Assembly (NCBI GenBank): GCA_947471745.1
Contig: CANJKZ010000431.1
Location: 868,001-932,000, forward strand
DNA: 64,000 bases
Direction of reading: 5' to 3'
From: Closterium sp. Naga37s-1
Lineage: Eukaryota > Streptophyta > Zygnematophyceae > Desmidiales > Closteriaceae
Below are positions 48,083-58,295 of this stretch, piece after piece. The position numbers and the translations under genes were made by a program. The notes under the pieces are model-generated. The model made no database searches, had not been told where the DNA came from, and was given only the letters and a program-made list of their open reading frames with translations. Positions within the stretch are counted from its first letter, which is position 1. Each line of letters begins with the position of its first letter.

Positions 48083-50438
48083 TTGTCTGGCCCTACTCTT
48101 GCAATGGACCTTTTATCAGCTCACTTGCTCAACAACGAGCGCTCGTTCCAAGGCACATGCTCTGCTCCCCTTCAGGACGACATCGCACTCACAGCTTCCC
48201 TTGACGCCGAAATGGCGGATCCTGCGGCAATGTGGCCATCGCTGTCACCATTCGCGGGAGAAACCCGTCAAAATTGCCAAAAGTACGTTCCTGGTGGTCC
48301 CGCGATTCCATCGCCCATAGAGGCGCTACCCGAAGCGCCGTCAACCCATGTGGAGTCTTTTTTCGACCTGCCCACGCTCGTCGCTGGCGAGTTCGTCGCG
48401 AGCGCCAGTGCTGCTGCGGCATGCGTGCCGAACATCGCGGAAATTCTTTCAACCGGCGACCATATTAGCGAACGCCCCCCTGATCCGCGCCCTTCCGCGG
48501 TGGCTTTCGCGGGAGAAACGATGCTGCCGATCAGCGCCGGCGCGTACGCCCCTGCAGTGGCGCGCAATCAGCCCGAGAAAATTCCCCCCCGCATTGCTAC
48601 GGTGGCGCAACAGCCAAGCTCTCCGCTCCGCACGGCAGTTTCTTCGCCCCGCCAGCCTCACACTCCGCCTCAACAAGCCAGAAATTCTCAGAAGGACGCG
48701 GCGACACCCCCGCCAGCCGTGTGTCGCAACACGTACGACGTCGCCGCTGCGGTCGCCGTGTCGCATCGGTCGTCGTGGCGTCGCAGCGAAAACGACGCGA
48801 CGCTTCTTCGCGAGATTCTTCTGAAATGTCGGCACGCCACCTCCGGAAAACCATCCGCGGCGGCCTCCGCCGAAGCTCCGGCTCCGACCGAACCGCAGCC
48901 CAGCGGGTCGACGAGTTCCAGCCTCGGAGGAAGTGATGACGAACTTACTTTCAAGCCATCGGAATTGGCCGCATTGAGCAAGACTCCTACGCCGAAGCGG
49001 CTTCGAGGCCCTGATCACGCGGTTCCCGACATTCCTCAAGGCGCTTCATTCTCGCCCGAACGAATCGTTCCCGACTCGAGCGCCGCCACGATACCGCCGC
49101 GGCGGCCCATGGCGCAGCTGCTAATGGCGCGGCGCTCCGTCGCTCGAACTTCGTCCATCTCTCGATCTAGTAATGCCGCGGCGGCCGCGGCGAGGCCTTA
49201 TATTGGTCGATCGAACACTTCTCCTTGCGAGCGCCGACACGCGCAGAACGCCGGCTCGGGGTCTTCGAGTTTGTCGCCGGGAGCGCAAGCGACGACCGTT
49301 CACGGCGGCTTGTCTTGGGGTGACGAATCGGCAGCCACTATTCGCAGTTCCAGCAGCTGTCCGGATCTCAGCGTGCATTGGGGCGCACCGGCGGAAGGCG
49401 ACGCGTCACACCGTGGCACAACGTACAGCGGCGTTCAAATCTCGGCGGAGGAAATTAATGCGACTTTTTCGGTAGGTGCAAGCTCGAAGAGGAAGAGCGC
49501 TCGCGGCGTATCGAAGCTGAACGGAGGAGGTTCTTTCGGCGCGACGGCTGGAGCTGCCGAGCTGTCGTATTTCGAGACTCCTCACTCCACTTTCCCTACG
49601 TCTAATTCTTCTCAGCCGCCGGATATTACGGCGCCGCCGCAGCAGCAAAGCCTGCTGGATATGATATCGGCAATGGAAACAGAATCTTCGGATAAATCGG
49701 AACTGTTTGGGTTACCGTCTAATGCAGGAGCTGCTGCTGCAAATCCGAACTCCATCCTCGATCTGGATTTGGTTGAGCTGGCGCTGAAAAGCCATCCACA
49801 ATCTGGCGCACCCAATCAGGGCTCTGCCGTGTCAGCACCTGCGCAGGCAGGGAAAGTTAAGTTGGAAGGCGGCGACGCGGCGGTTGGATTCGATACAAGC
49901 AATCTCGCTTTCGAGGTGCTTCAGTCACATCAAAAGCAGAAGCTGCTGCAGAAAGAGCAGGAAATGGATCAACTTCGACAGTGGCAGCAGCAGCAGCAAC
50001 ACCAGCGGCAACGACAACAGCAGCAAAAGCAGACAACCAATCGGCAGATCACACCAAAGAGCATGAAGGAGAAACAACGGAGAGAGAAAATCAGGTCAGT
50101 CCTCTCCTCAAACTCGTACTAGTGTCACCGTTTCTCCCTGTACTTGGTGGCATGTTCCTGGTAATCCAAACCTTGTTCATATAGCACTATCCCAGTCTCC
50201 TTTCCTGACCTCCACTCCACTACATCCCCCTCCCCAATTTCTTTCTTGCAGTGAAGCTATGAACCGGCTCAGATTTGTAGCAGGTGGACGCGGGGACGTC
50301 ACATCCATGCTCAACCATGCAGCTGATTTCATCATGGATCTGCAAGAAACCAACAAAAGACTCAAGCTGGAAGTTCTTCAGCAAAGGGTCATTTGTCGGT
50401 GTGGCAGACAGGAGGGGAGCGCATTTGCATGCATCTAG
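48083..50438 (+). CDS. bHLH transcription factor, two exons
   Basis: The proposed coding exons are 48083-50094 and 50252-50438, joined by a 157-bp intron with GT at 50095 and a pyrimidine-rich tract ending cttgcag at 50251. The joined frame gives KEKQRREKISEAMNRLRF, then the loop GGRGDVTS, then MLNHAADFIMDLQETNKRLK: basic region, helix 1, loop, helix 2 of a basic helix-loop-helix domain. Splitting of the domain by the intron right after KI explains why no single frame shows it. In the basic region the Glu and second Arg needed for E-box contact are present (KEKQRR), but the usual His is Lys. The roughly 650 residues before it are Ser/Ala/Pro-rich and likely disordered, with a Gln-rich run (about 49985-50035) just before the domain. 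The likely role is a nuclear DNA-binding dimer that regulates transcription. The start could instead be the Met at 48104. Subfamily and target genes are not recognisable to me. The protein ends shortly after helix 2 (stop 50436-50438), so a further 3' exon is possible. Confidence 0.8.
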
Positions 50439-50518
50439 AGCTCAGATACACAGCCAAGTGCATATGTTTTGTATCCAGGGCCTCAGAAGTCAGCGAAAAA
50501 AGGTTGATTAGGGTTAAA

Positions 50519-50700
50519 AAGGCTGTGTTTTCAGTGCTGGGGAGATAGTGGGGCTGATTTGTCAGCTTTTTTTTTTAGTGTGTGGGCTGAATTTTCAGTT
50601 TCTTTTTCTGTGTAAGGGCTGATATTTCAGCTTTTTTTCTGTAGTGTACACTGTCTGACCAGCGTCTAAACGGGGGGGTTGGCTGAAATCTCAGTAATGG
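50519..50700 (+). repeat. Repeated CTGA-TCAG hairpin units with T tracts
   Basis: Three adjacent units of about 32 bp (from about 50551, 50584 and 50616) each read gggctga, a 4-5-base loop, tcag, then 5-9 T. Looser versions stand at about 50521 and 50681. Each unit can form a small hairpin followed by a T run. The array lies in the likely 3' untranslated or flanking region of the bHLH gene. Confidence 0.5.
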
Positions 50701-51309
50701 AGATTCGCATAGGTGCGCTGAATTTCGGATATATTTATGGTACTGTACACCATTTCGACAGTCCCAGTCAATCTCGCCGAATTTGCGGGTGTCCCCGGAT
50801 ATATTATACCAGGCATTGATCCTCCTCTCACTGTCAAAATGTTATAATGCTTACATTGTGTAGGCTGTAGTGGGGTAGCCCATAAGGGTGTCAAATGTTG
50901 TAGCCTGTAGTGAGGTTTGTCTTAGGGGGTACAGATGTTAGGGTTTGTTATATGTACCCCAACCTACATCAATGAACCAACACTTTCGTTCTTAACATGG
51001 TATCACCTAGGTTAGGATCCTGTGGGATCCCGCACCTCTCGTCCTCGTTCGTTCCGCCCGAGCCTGTCTCGCTCTCTCGTACTAGTCGTACCCGTCTTGC
51101 CCGAGCCTAGTGCCGGCCCGATCCTGTCTCGCTCGTTCGTTAGCGCCGGCCCGATCCAGTCTCGCTCGTTTGTTAGCGCTCGCTCCGCCGACCCGCTTTC
51201 CGCGTAGCGTAGCGCCTTCTCCCCTCCTGCCCATTGCGTCGTGCTCTCCCCGGCTTCTCGTCCCGTCACGCCCTCCCCCGCTCGCGTTGCGTCCTCCCCC
51301 CGCTGCCCT

Positions 51310-51780
51310 AAACGCCCGCGTTTCGTCGCCGCGGCGCCCGCGTTTCGTCGCCGCGGCGCCCCCCGTTTCGTCACCGCGGCGCCCGCATTTCGTCGCCGCG
51401 GGGCCCCGCGTTTCGTCGCCGCGGCGCCCCGCGTTTCGTCGCTGCGGCGCCCCGTTTTTCGTCGTCGCGGCGCCCTAGTTTCGTCGCCGCGCCTGCCCGT
51501 ACCGCCCGTCGCCGCGCCTACTAGTTAGGCCCGCCGCGGGCCCTCCCTTACAGCAGCCGTGGGCCCTCCCTTACAGCCGCCGCGCCTACTAGTTAGGCCC
51601 GCCGCGGGCCCTCCCTTTCAGCCGCCGCGAGCCCTCCCTTTCAGCCGCCGCGGGCCCTCCCTTACAGCCGCCGCGCCTACTGTTAAGGCCCGCCACGGGC
51701 CCTCCCTTACAGCCGCCGTAGGCCCTCCCTTACAGCCGCCGCGCCTGCCCGTTCAGCCAGCCGCCGCGCTTCCTCGTTAG
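51310..51780 (+). repeat. GC-rich minisatellite in the I leader
   Basis: Two arrays occur between primer-binding site and gag. One has units of about 21-22 bp built on cgtttcgtcgccgcggcgcc (about 51310-51490). The other has units built on gccgccgcgggccctccctt (about 51540-51750). Confidence 0.75.
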
Positions 51781-51963
51781 GTCCGCTACGGGCCAGCTCG
51801 TTAGGCCCTTCCTTCGCACCGCTGCGCCTACACGTTCAGTCTGCCGCGGGACCGCCCCTAGCCCCGTTGCGCCCGCGTTTTGCTCCCATCACGGACTTGC
51901 CCTAGCCGCCTACCGTCCCTACCGGTGCCACCCACCGCTCGACTTGTCGCCTCTACTTACAGT

Positions 51964-54900
51964 ATGGCGACTCCTAGGGTTCTTCGTTTCGACGCTGACG
52001 GTAGACCGCTCGAGTTCCCGGTCTGGCTCCTACGCGCACGTCGCCTCTTAGAGAGTCAGGTTCAGGCGGGCGAGTCCCTTTGGACGCACGCTACTGGTGA
52101 CCTTCCGGCGCCCGAAGACCCTACGCCTTTAGGCACTGCCCCTGACGATGCAGCCAGGGACCGCTTCACCCGCCAGCGTGCTGACCTGACGGCGTGGAAG
52201 TCGCGTGACGCTGCGGCCTGCATCGTTCTTAGCAGCCTCCTCCCTGAGTCTGAGGAGGCCCACTTCACTCAGGTTCGCACTGCTAGTGAGTTCCTGACTG
52301 CGATTCAGGCCCGTTACGCTACTCCCACCACTGTCTCTCTTGGCCGACACTTCCTACCGTTCCTGTTCCCTGACCTCGCCTCGTTTGAGCGCTCTGCTGA
52401 CTTGATTGCTCACCTCCGCTCGCTTGATTCTAGCTACCGCGCTGCTTGCACTGAGACACAGCTTGCACTGCTCCCTCCCCCCATGGCGATTACTATCTAC
52501 TTCATCGCCACTAGCCTCCCTGACCGCCTTGCCTCAGTCCGTGACACGCTTCTTCTGAAGCACCCTAGTGAGCTCACTATCGAGGTCCTTGAGTCTGCGC
52601 TCAAGGACGTCGAGAGCAACCTCCGCTCCGTAGCCTCCGCCTCTGGTGCTGTCCCCCCTCCACTGTTCCACGGGTGCACTGTCCCTCAGCTGCCCACCTT
52701 TACAGCCTCTCTCGCCACTATTGCTACTGACGTGACCGCAGCTGCTGTTACGACTTCTTCGCGGTCTCGAGGTAGAGGTGGCAAGAGGGGCGGTCAGGGT
52801 ACAGGTGGCGACGGCGGTGGAGGCGTTGGCGGCGGAGGTGGTGGGGGTGGCGTGCCGACTGGTGGCGGCGGGAGTGCAGGACCACGAGGGGCGTCGCGTG
52901 CAGCGGCCGGTGACTCCGCTACTGCAGCCGGTGGAGGCGACACCCGGGCTCGTCAGCCACCTTCTGGTCTGCCGACCGCGGCGGGTGGGGCAGCGGCGTG
53001 GTACCTGGCCCAGCGGCAGCAGCAGCAGCAGCAGCCTCTCCCCTTGCAGCAGCCCCAGCAGCAGCAGCGGCAGCAGCAGGTTTCGGGGCCAGGACATCGT
53101 CAGCCTCAGCGAGGTGTTGTTCACCCTTCGTGCACCTATCAGGTTCTGACAGGTGCTCGCCAAGGCCAGCCTTGTGGCCGCACCCACCCTCCTAGTCAGT
53201 GCTTTGCTCAGCTCACTGACACGGTTCGCTTGGCCTTCGGCGTTGGCGGCCCTGCTCCTGACTGGTTACCTCTTGTTCAGACGTACGGCTCCGCTCTTTG
53301 GGGCATGTCTGCTTCTCAGTTGCTTGATCTCTTAGGAACTCCTCATGCTATGTATGCTGTTGTTGACTCTAGTGCTTCTGACTCTGTTTACTCGGGTGTT
53401 GTTAGCTTAGGTGCTAGCCTTGCTGAGTTGCCTGTTGCTAGTGTCGGCACTTGTGTAGACACTAGTCCAGGCGCTACTTCGGAGGACGCTTCGCTGTCTT
53501 TCACTCTGGACTCTGGGGCTTCGCACTGCTTCTTCCGCGACCACACGACACTTACTCCACTTCCTGCGCCAGTCTCTGTGGCCCTGGCTGATCCCACCTC
53601 GGGACCAGTCACTGCTCGCTACACTACTACTCTTCCTTGCCCTGCTGTTCCCTCTGGGTCTCTGACTGGCTTCCACGTCCCCTCGTTCTCGAGGAACTTG
53701 GTGGGCGTGAGGCCTCTTGTGAGTCAGCACGTGGGTGTGTGGATTGAGCCCTCTGGTGAGACGGCGGTTTGTGTTGACGGTGACACTTACTCGCCTCTTG
53801 CCACCTTTACTGCCGAGCCGGGCTCTGGTCTCTACACACTTCACACTGGCTCTGGTGGGCAGCAGCAGCAGCGGCAGCAGCGACTCCTGCCCCCGGCCCC
53901 GGTTACTTCCCCCAGTCTGGTCCCTGCGTCTCACCAGGTTGCTGCGTCCTCCCAGGTAGCTGTGTGTGGTCAGGTTCCCGTGTCTGGTCCAGTTGCTGCG
54001 TCGTGCTCCTGCCGGTCGCTTGCACACCCCACCGTTCTGTGGCACCACCGGACGGGGCACCCGTCCCTCCCTCGTCTGCGCACTATGTCTCGTCAGTGTC
54101 TTGTCTTAGGCCTCCCGCGTGTCTTGCCGTCGCTGCCCCCTTCGCTTGCACCGCCGTGCGGTCCCTGCGTCGAGGGTCGGCTGCGCGCCACCCCTCACTC
54201 CTCCTCCCTTCGTCCGGCCACCGAGCCTTTTGAGACGCTCCACTTGGACGTCTGGGGCCCCGCCCCTCGCCTTGGCCCTGAGCGCGAGCGTTTCTTTTTG
54301 GTGGTCGTTGACGACTACTCCCGCTACACCACAGTGTTCCCCCTGGCGAAGAAGTCTGAGGTGACTTCTACGCTGATCAGGTGGTTGCTTACCACTAAGG
54401 GCACTCGTGGTCGTCGTGTCAGCTGTCTTCACTCTGACCGTGGGGGTGAGTTTTCCTCCGGCATTCTCGCTGGATTCTGTCGCGAGCAGGGCATTAGTCA
54501 GTCCTGGACGCTTCCAGAGTCCCCACAGCAGAATGGGGTTGCTGAGCGCCGCATAGGCTTGATCATGGAGATCGCCCGCACCTCCTTGACTCACGCCCAT
54601 GCCCCCCATTTTCTGTGGCCCTACGCGGTTAGGTACGCCGCCCACCAGTTGAACCTCTGGCCACGCGTCTCTCGGCCAGAGGCTTCACCGACCAGTCTTT
54701 GGACCGGGTCCCCTGGTGTTGCGTCGAGGTTTCGTGTCTGGGGTTGCTTGGCTCTTGTCCGCGACACTTCCGTGGACAAGCTCTCGCCTCGCGCCGTTCC
54801 CTGTGTCTTCCTTGGTTTCCCTGAGGACTCCTCTGACTTCACCTTTTACCACCCTCCCTCTCACCGGTTCTTTGACTCCCGTGACGTCCGTTTCGAGGAG

Positions 54901-57846
54901 TCCACCCCCTACTACGTCAGGTACCCCAGTCGGGGTCTCCCGGTTCCTCCTCCCCCTCTCTTACTGACTTCCGCCCCCCCTCCTGCTCCTCCGGTGCAGC
55001 CTCCCCCCCCTGGTCCCGCCCCGTCAGGTGTGTCTCAGGCTACCCCTCCCCCCTCGGTAGCCCCTCAGGTGCAGCCTCCTTCCCCGCAGTCCTCCTTGCA
55101 GCCCGCGGCAGTCCCTGCGGGAGCCGGTGCTCGTGGAGAGGGCCCTATAGGTGCTAGCTCTGGGGGTGCTGGAGTTGGAGCTGGGCCCGTGGTTGCAGGA
55201 GACTCTTGTCTTCCGGGAGCTGGTGTTGGTCTTGCTGACTTTGGGGGTGCTACGTCTTGGGGTGCGGGTGCACCCTCTTCGGGTCCTGGTGAGCCTGGTC
55301 GTGTTGCTGTTGGTAGTGCTACATCTGGGGGTGGTGCGCCAGGTGCTTTGGAGGGCGGTCCCGGGGCTGCCGCAGCCCCCGACACTACTCCTCCCCCCCA
55401 CCCCTACCCGACCCGGCACCAGGCTCGTGTTCGCCGTGCCCGTGAGGAGCAGCTGGAGTTGGAGAGAGAGGAGAGGGAGTTGCAGCGGCTTGAGGAGCAG
55501 CAGCAGCAGCAGCAGCAGCAGGAGCACCTGCAGCAGCCGCAGCTGGAGCCGCTGCAGCAGCAGGAGGCGCAGCCGCTGGAGCCGCTGCAGCAGCAGGAGG
55601 AGCAGCACCCGCCGCAGCAGCAGCGGCAGCAGCCGCCGCCTCCTCCTCCTGTCTCTGGTCTTCGGGCCCTCGGTCTCCCCTCTCGCTCTCCTTCCTCCTC
55701 CCCCTCTCCTCCCGTCTCGGGTCCTCCGCTTCCTCCTCCTGACCCCTCCCCGGCTGTTTTCCCTCGTTCTCAGCCTCCGTTGTCCCCTCCTCCTTCTCAG
55801 ACTTGGGCCTCTCGTCGCTCCCCTCGTGCTCGTCCCTCGTCTCCTGTTCTCGTTACTGACCTTCGTACTGCCCTCTTTCGTTCCAGTCCGCGTCGTTCGT
55901 CTCCGTCTCTCCTTCCGTCTCCTCCTGAGTCGGCCTTCACTGCTTCTCTCTCTACTCCTGTCACTGACTACTACCGCACGTACCGTCCTGTTCTCTCTCG
56001 TGTTCTCGCCTCTCTTGTTACCGACCCTCGTGCATCTGTCTCCTCTGTCTCCGCCCTTACTGCCGCAGTCACTGAGTTTGCCTCCACTCACCGCCTTGAC
56101 TACGCCAGCGGTCTTGTGGCTGCTCCTCCTACCAGTCCTCTGGCCGTCGGGGGTGAGTCTGCCCTTGGCTGTGACGTCCTAGAGGACAGGCAGGTTGAGC
56201 TAGAGTTCCTGGCAGCCGCTTCCCCACATCTCTGTGCCATGGTGCTCGCCCCTGAGGGAGACCCCGACGCCCTTGACATACCGACTCCTCGCACTTACGC
56301 TGAGGCAGTGTCAGGGCCTTGGGCCTCTCAGTGGAGAGCTGCCATGGATGCAGAGATGGCCTCCTACAGATCCACAGGCACCTACGTCGACGAGGTTCCC
56401 CCCCCTGGGGCGAACGTAGTCGATGGCATGTGGATCTACAGGGTGAAGCGGCCACCGGGATCTCCTCCGGTCTTCAAGGCGCGCTACGTGGCTAGAGGTT
56501 TCAGTCAGCGCGAGGGAGTTGACTTCTTTCAGACCTTCGCGCCTACCCCAAAGATGACCACTCTTCGGGTGTTACTGCACGTAGCAGCACAAAGAGACTA
56601 CGTGTTACACTCTCTTGACTTCTCCACTGCTTTCCTTCAGGGTAGCTTACACAAGGAGGTCTGGCTGCGTCGTCCCTCTGCCTTCACTGGCACTTTCCCT
56701 CCTGGGACCCAGTGGAGGCTGAGGCGACCTGTCTACGGTCTTCGTCAGGCTCCTCGTGAGTGGCACGACACTCTTCGTTCTACCCTCTCTGACCTTGGGT
56801 TCCAGCCGTCTTCTGCCGACCCGTCGCTGTTCGTTCGTCGTGGCTCCACACCGTTCTTTGTTCTGGTCTACGTCGACGACCTGGTTTTCGCCACTGCTGA
56901 CAGGGTTGCCTTGGCAGACGTGAAGTCCGAACTGCAGAAGAGACACACGTGCACTGACCTTGGTGAGCTGCGCCACTACCTTGGCCTGCAGATCACCAGG
57001 GACAGAGCTGCTCGCACCATTACACTCTCACAGTCACACATGGTGCAGCAGGTCCTTCTGCGGTTCGAGCTTCAGCACTCCACAGTACAGCGCACACCTC
57101 TTGCTGTTGACCACAGACTTACTGGACCCTTTCCTGACGAGCCGTTTGAGTCTAGTGGTCCCTACGCAGAGCTGGTGGGCTGCCTCATGTACCTGATGAC
57201 TTGCACTCGCCCGGACCTCGCCTTCCCTCTCAGCATCCTTGCTCGCTTTGTTGCGCCAGGGAGACACCGTCCTGTTCACTGGACGGCAGCTGTGAGGGTG
57301 GCGAAGTACCTAGCGACGACATCAGGCGTGGGGCTAGTTCTTGGAGGGCAGCAGCCTGTCGTACTTACTGGTCACTGTGACTCTTCTTACGCTGACGACG
57401 CTGAGACTCATAGGTCTACTCAGGGGTACTGTTTCAGCTTGGGTTCTGGAGCTGTTTCGTGGCGGTCCACGCGCTCCTCTTCGGTCTCGACCTCTACAGC
57501 TGAGGCTGAGATCTACGCTGGTGCCATGGCGGCACAGGAGCTGCGTTGGTTGACCTTCTTGCTCGCCGACCTTGGTGAAGGGCCGAGCTCTGCACCGACC
57601 TTGTTCACTGACAACAAGGCGTCGATTCTCCTTTGTCGAGAGCCGCGACTGGAGAGCAGAGTGAAGCACATTAACATCAGGTACTTTCTTCTGCGAGAGT
57701 TGCAGAGACGTGGACAGGCTCGCTTCGAGTTTGTGGAGTCCGAGGCCAACACTGCAGACATCTTCACCAAGGCGCTTCCGCCTTGTGACCACCAGAGGTG
57801 TTGTGTGCAGTTAGGCCTTGTTGACACCGTTTCTAGTCGTGTATAG
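51964..57846 (+). CDS. I gag-pol polyprotein (copia), frame open throughout
   Basis: The frame extends upstream to 51880, but the Met at 51964 (MATPRVLRFDADGRP) matches the gag starts of A1, E and H, giving about 1960 residues. In order: gag (1-260), Gly-rich tail (about 265-330), Gln-rich patch (about 345-375), zinc knuckle C-x13-C-x3-H-x4-C (390-413), aspartic protease TLDSGASHCFF (about 513), GAG-pre-integrase HHRTGHPSLPRL (about 695), and integrase D-D-E blocks LHLDVWGP, LHSDRGGEF and QQNGVAERR (about 758, 822, 858). A Pro/Gly/Gln-rich linker (about 1010-1250) is followed by reverse transcriptase (about 1460-1700, with VYVDDLVFATAD at about 1635) and RNase H (about 1797-1940). It would act in cytoplasmic virus-like particles to copy the element RNA and insert the DNA. 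Gag and pol share one frame, as in most plant copia elements, so gag dosage would have to be set by splicing or processing. Confidence 0.92.
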   Translation: MATPRVLRFDADGRPLEFPVWLLRARRLLESQVQAGESLWTHATGDLPAPEDPTPLGTAPDDAARDRFTRQRADLTAWKSRDAAACIVLSSLLPESEEAHFTQVRTASEFLTAIQARYATPTTVSLGRHFLPFLFPDLASFERSADLIAHLRSLDSSYRAACTETQLALLPPPMAITIYFIATSLPDRLASVRDTLLLKHPSELTIEVLESALKDVESNLRSVASASGAVPPPLFHGCTVPQLPTFTASLATIATDVTAAAVTTSSRSRGRGGKRGGQGTGGDGGGGVGGGGGGGGVPTGGGGSAGPRGASRAAAGDSATAAGGGDTRARQPPSGLPTAAGGAAAWYLAQRQQQQQQPLPLQQPQQQQRQQQVSGPGHRQPQRGVVHPSCTYQVLTGARQGQPCGRTHPPSQCFAQLTDTVRLAFGVGGPAPDWLPLVQTYGSALWGMSASQLLDLLGTPHAMYAVVDSSASDSVYSGVVSLGASLAELPVASVGTCVDTSPGATSEDASLSFTLDSGASHCFFRDHTTLTPLPAPVSVALADPTSGPVTARYTTTLPCPAVPSGSLTGFHVPSFSRNLVGVRPLVSQHVGVWIEPSGETAVCVDGDTYSPLATFTAEPGSGLYTLHTGSGGQQQQRQQRLLPPAPVTSPSLVPASHQVAASSQVAVCGQVPVSGPVAASCSCRSLAHPTVLWHHRTGHPSLPRLRTMSRQCLVLGLPRVLPSLPPSLAPPCGPCVEGRLRATPHSSSLRPATEPFETLHLDVWGPAPRLGPERERFFLVVVDDYSRYTTVFPLAKKSEVTSTLIRWLLTTKGTRGRRVSCLHSDRGGEFSSGILAGFCREQGISQSWTLPESPQQNGVAERRIGLIMEIARTSLTHAHAPHFLWPYAVRYAAHQLNLWPRVSRPEASPTSLWTGSPGVASRFRVWGCLALVRDTSVDKLSPRAVPCVFLGFPEDSSDFTFYHPPSHRFFDSRDVRFEESTPYYVRYPSRGLPVPPPPLLLTSAPPPAPPVQPPPPGPAPSGVSQATPPPSVAPQVQPPSPQSSLQPAAVPAGAGARGEGPIGASSGGAGVGAGPVVAGDSCLPGAGVGLADFGGATSWGAGAPSSGPGEPGRVAVGSATSGGGAPGALEGGPGAAAAPDTTPPPHPYPTRHQARVRRAREEQLELEREERELQRLEEQQQQQQQQEHLQQPQLEPLQQQEAQPLEPLQQQEEQHPPQQQRQQPPPPPPVSGLRALGLPSRSPSSSPSPPVSGPPLPPPDPSPAVFPRSQPPLSPPPSQTWASRRSPRARPSSPVLVTDLRTALFRSSPRRSSPSLLPSPPESAFTASLSTPVTDYYRTYRPVLSRVLASLVTDPRASVSSVSALTAAVTEFASTHRLDYASGLVAAPPTSPLAVGGESALGCDVLEDRQVELEFLAAASPHLCAMVLAPEGDPDALDIPTPRTYAEAVSGPWASQWRAAMDAEMASYRSTGTYVDEVPPPGANVVDGMWIYRVKRPPGSPPVFKARYVARGFSQREGVDFFQTFAPTPKMTTLRVLLHVAAQRDYVLHSLDFSTAFLQGSLHKEVWLRRPSAFTGTFPPGTQWRLRRPVYGLRQAPREWHDTLRSTLSDLGFQPSSADPSLFVRRGSTPFFVLVYVDDLVFATADRVALADVKSELQKRHTCTDLGELRHYLGLQITRDRAARTITLSQSHMVQQVLLRFELQHSTVQRTPLAVDHRLTGPFPDEPFESSGPYAELVGCLMYLMTCTRPDLAFPLSILARFVAPGRHRPVHWTAAVRVAKYLATTSGVGLVLGGQQPVVLTGHCDSSYADDAETHRSTQGYCFSLGSGAVSWRSTRSSSVSTSTAEAEIYAGAMAAQELRWLTFLLADLGEGPSSAPTLFTDNKASILLCREPRLESRVKHINIRYFLLRELQRRGQARFEFVESEANTADIFTKALPPCDHQRCCVQLGLVDTVSSRV

Positions 57847-57908
57847 GCTTGAGTCTACTGTTTGCTTTGCTTGTACTCTTGCTATACACACTTGTGAACT
57901 CTCGAACT

Positions 57909-57999
57909 GGCCTTGTGGCCCCTGTTGCTTGTGCTCAGAGTGTGTGGTGACGTTGTGATCCACCCTGAGCTTTGTTTCTTTGTGACTGGTCTTGTGACC
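57909..57999 (+). other. Conserved 3' untranslated RNA module of I
   Basis: GGCC-TTGT-GGCC hairpin at 57909-57920, 41-nt box at 57932-57972 with pairing ends gctcag and ctgagc, GGTC-TTGT-GACC hairpin at 57988-57999. It lies between the pol stop and the 3' LTR. Confidence 0.7.
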
Positions 58000-58295
58000 G
58001 TACACTTTTGGTTTTGCTTGACACCCCTCACTTAGGCTATGGGGGTGTGTCAAATGTTGTAGCATGTAGTGAGGTTTGTCTTAGGGGGTACAGATGTTAG
58101 GGTTTGTTATATGTACCCCAACCTACATCAATGAACCAACACTTTCGTTCTTAACAAAGGGGTACAACCCAATTAGGGTTAATACTTGTACCCAACTTTC
58201 TCTTCAATGCATCCATTCTCGTTCAGTATTCTGACATGGTTTCAGAGCAGGTCCTTCCCTAGGACCAGTTTTTTTTTAGCGCCCACCACAGAGCG

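Larger units (their letters stand above)
50889..58156 (+). mobile_element. Copia element I, looks whole, very recent
   Basis: The 109-bp LTRs (50889-50997 and 58048-58156) differ at a single base. A perfect target duplication aaggg lies at 50884-50888 and 58157-58161. The primer-binding site begins at 50998 (tggtatcacctagg, matching the initiator-Met type only in its first eight bases). The polypurine tract ctatgggggtg precedes the 3' LTR. A leader of about 970 bp precedes a polyprotein frame that is open throughout. No break was noticed by reading, so it is the best-preserved LTR element in the window. It lies within the A2 LTR, about 450 bp past the bHLH stop. Confidence 0.92.
50832..58236 (+). 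mobile_element. A-family 5' LTR (A2) split by element I
   Basis: LTR pieces 50832-50888 and 58162-58236 join into about 132 bp that match the A1 LTRs in reverse. A primer-binding site tggtttcagagc (58237-58248) and the family leader start, with a T run and gcccaccaca (to about 58290), follow. No A2 coding region or 3' LTR remains; an inverted A-family piece (A3) begins at 58296. Confidence 0.75.

Noticed and set aside
47516-48204. Open frames overlapping the start of the bHLH coding exon in other frames
   Set aside because: The 48083 frame is far longer and leads into the bHLH domain; the others stop soon and match nothing.
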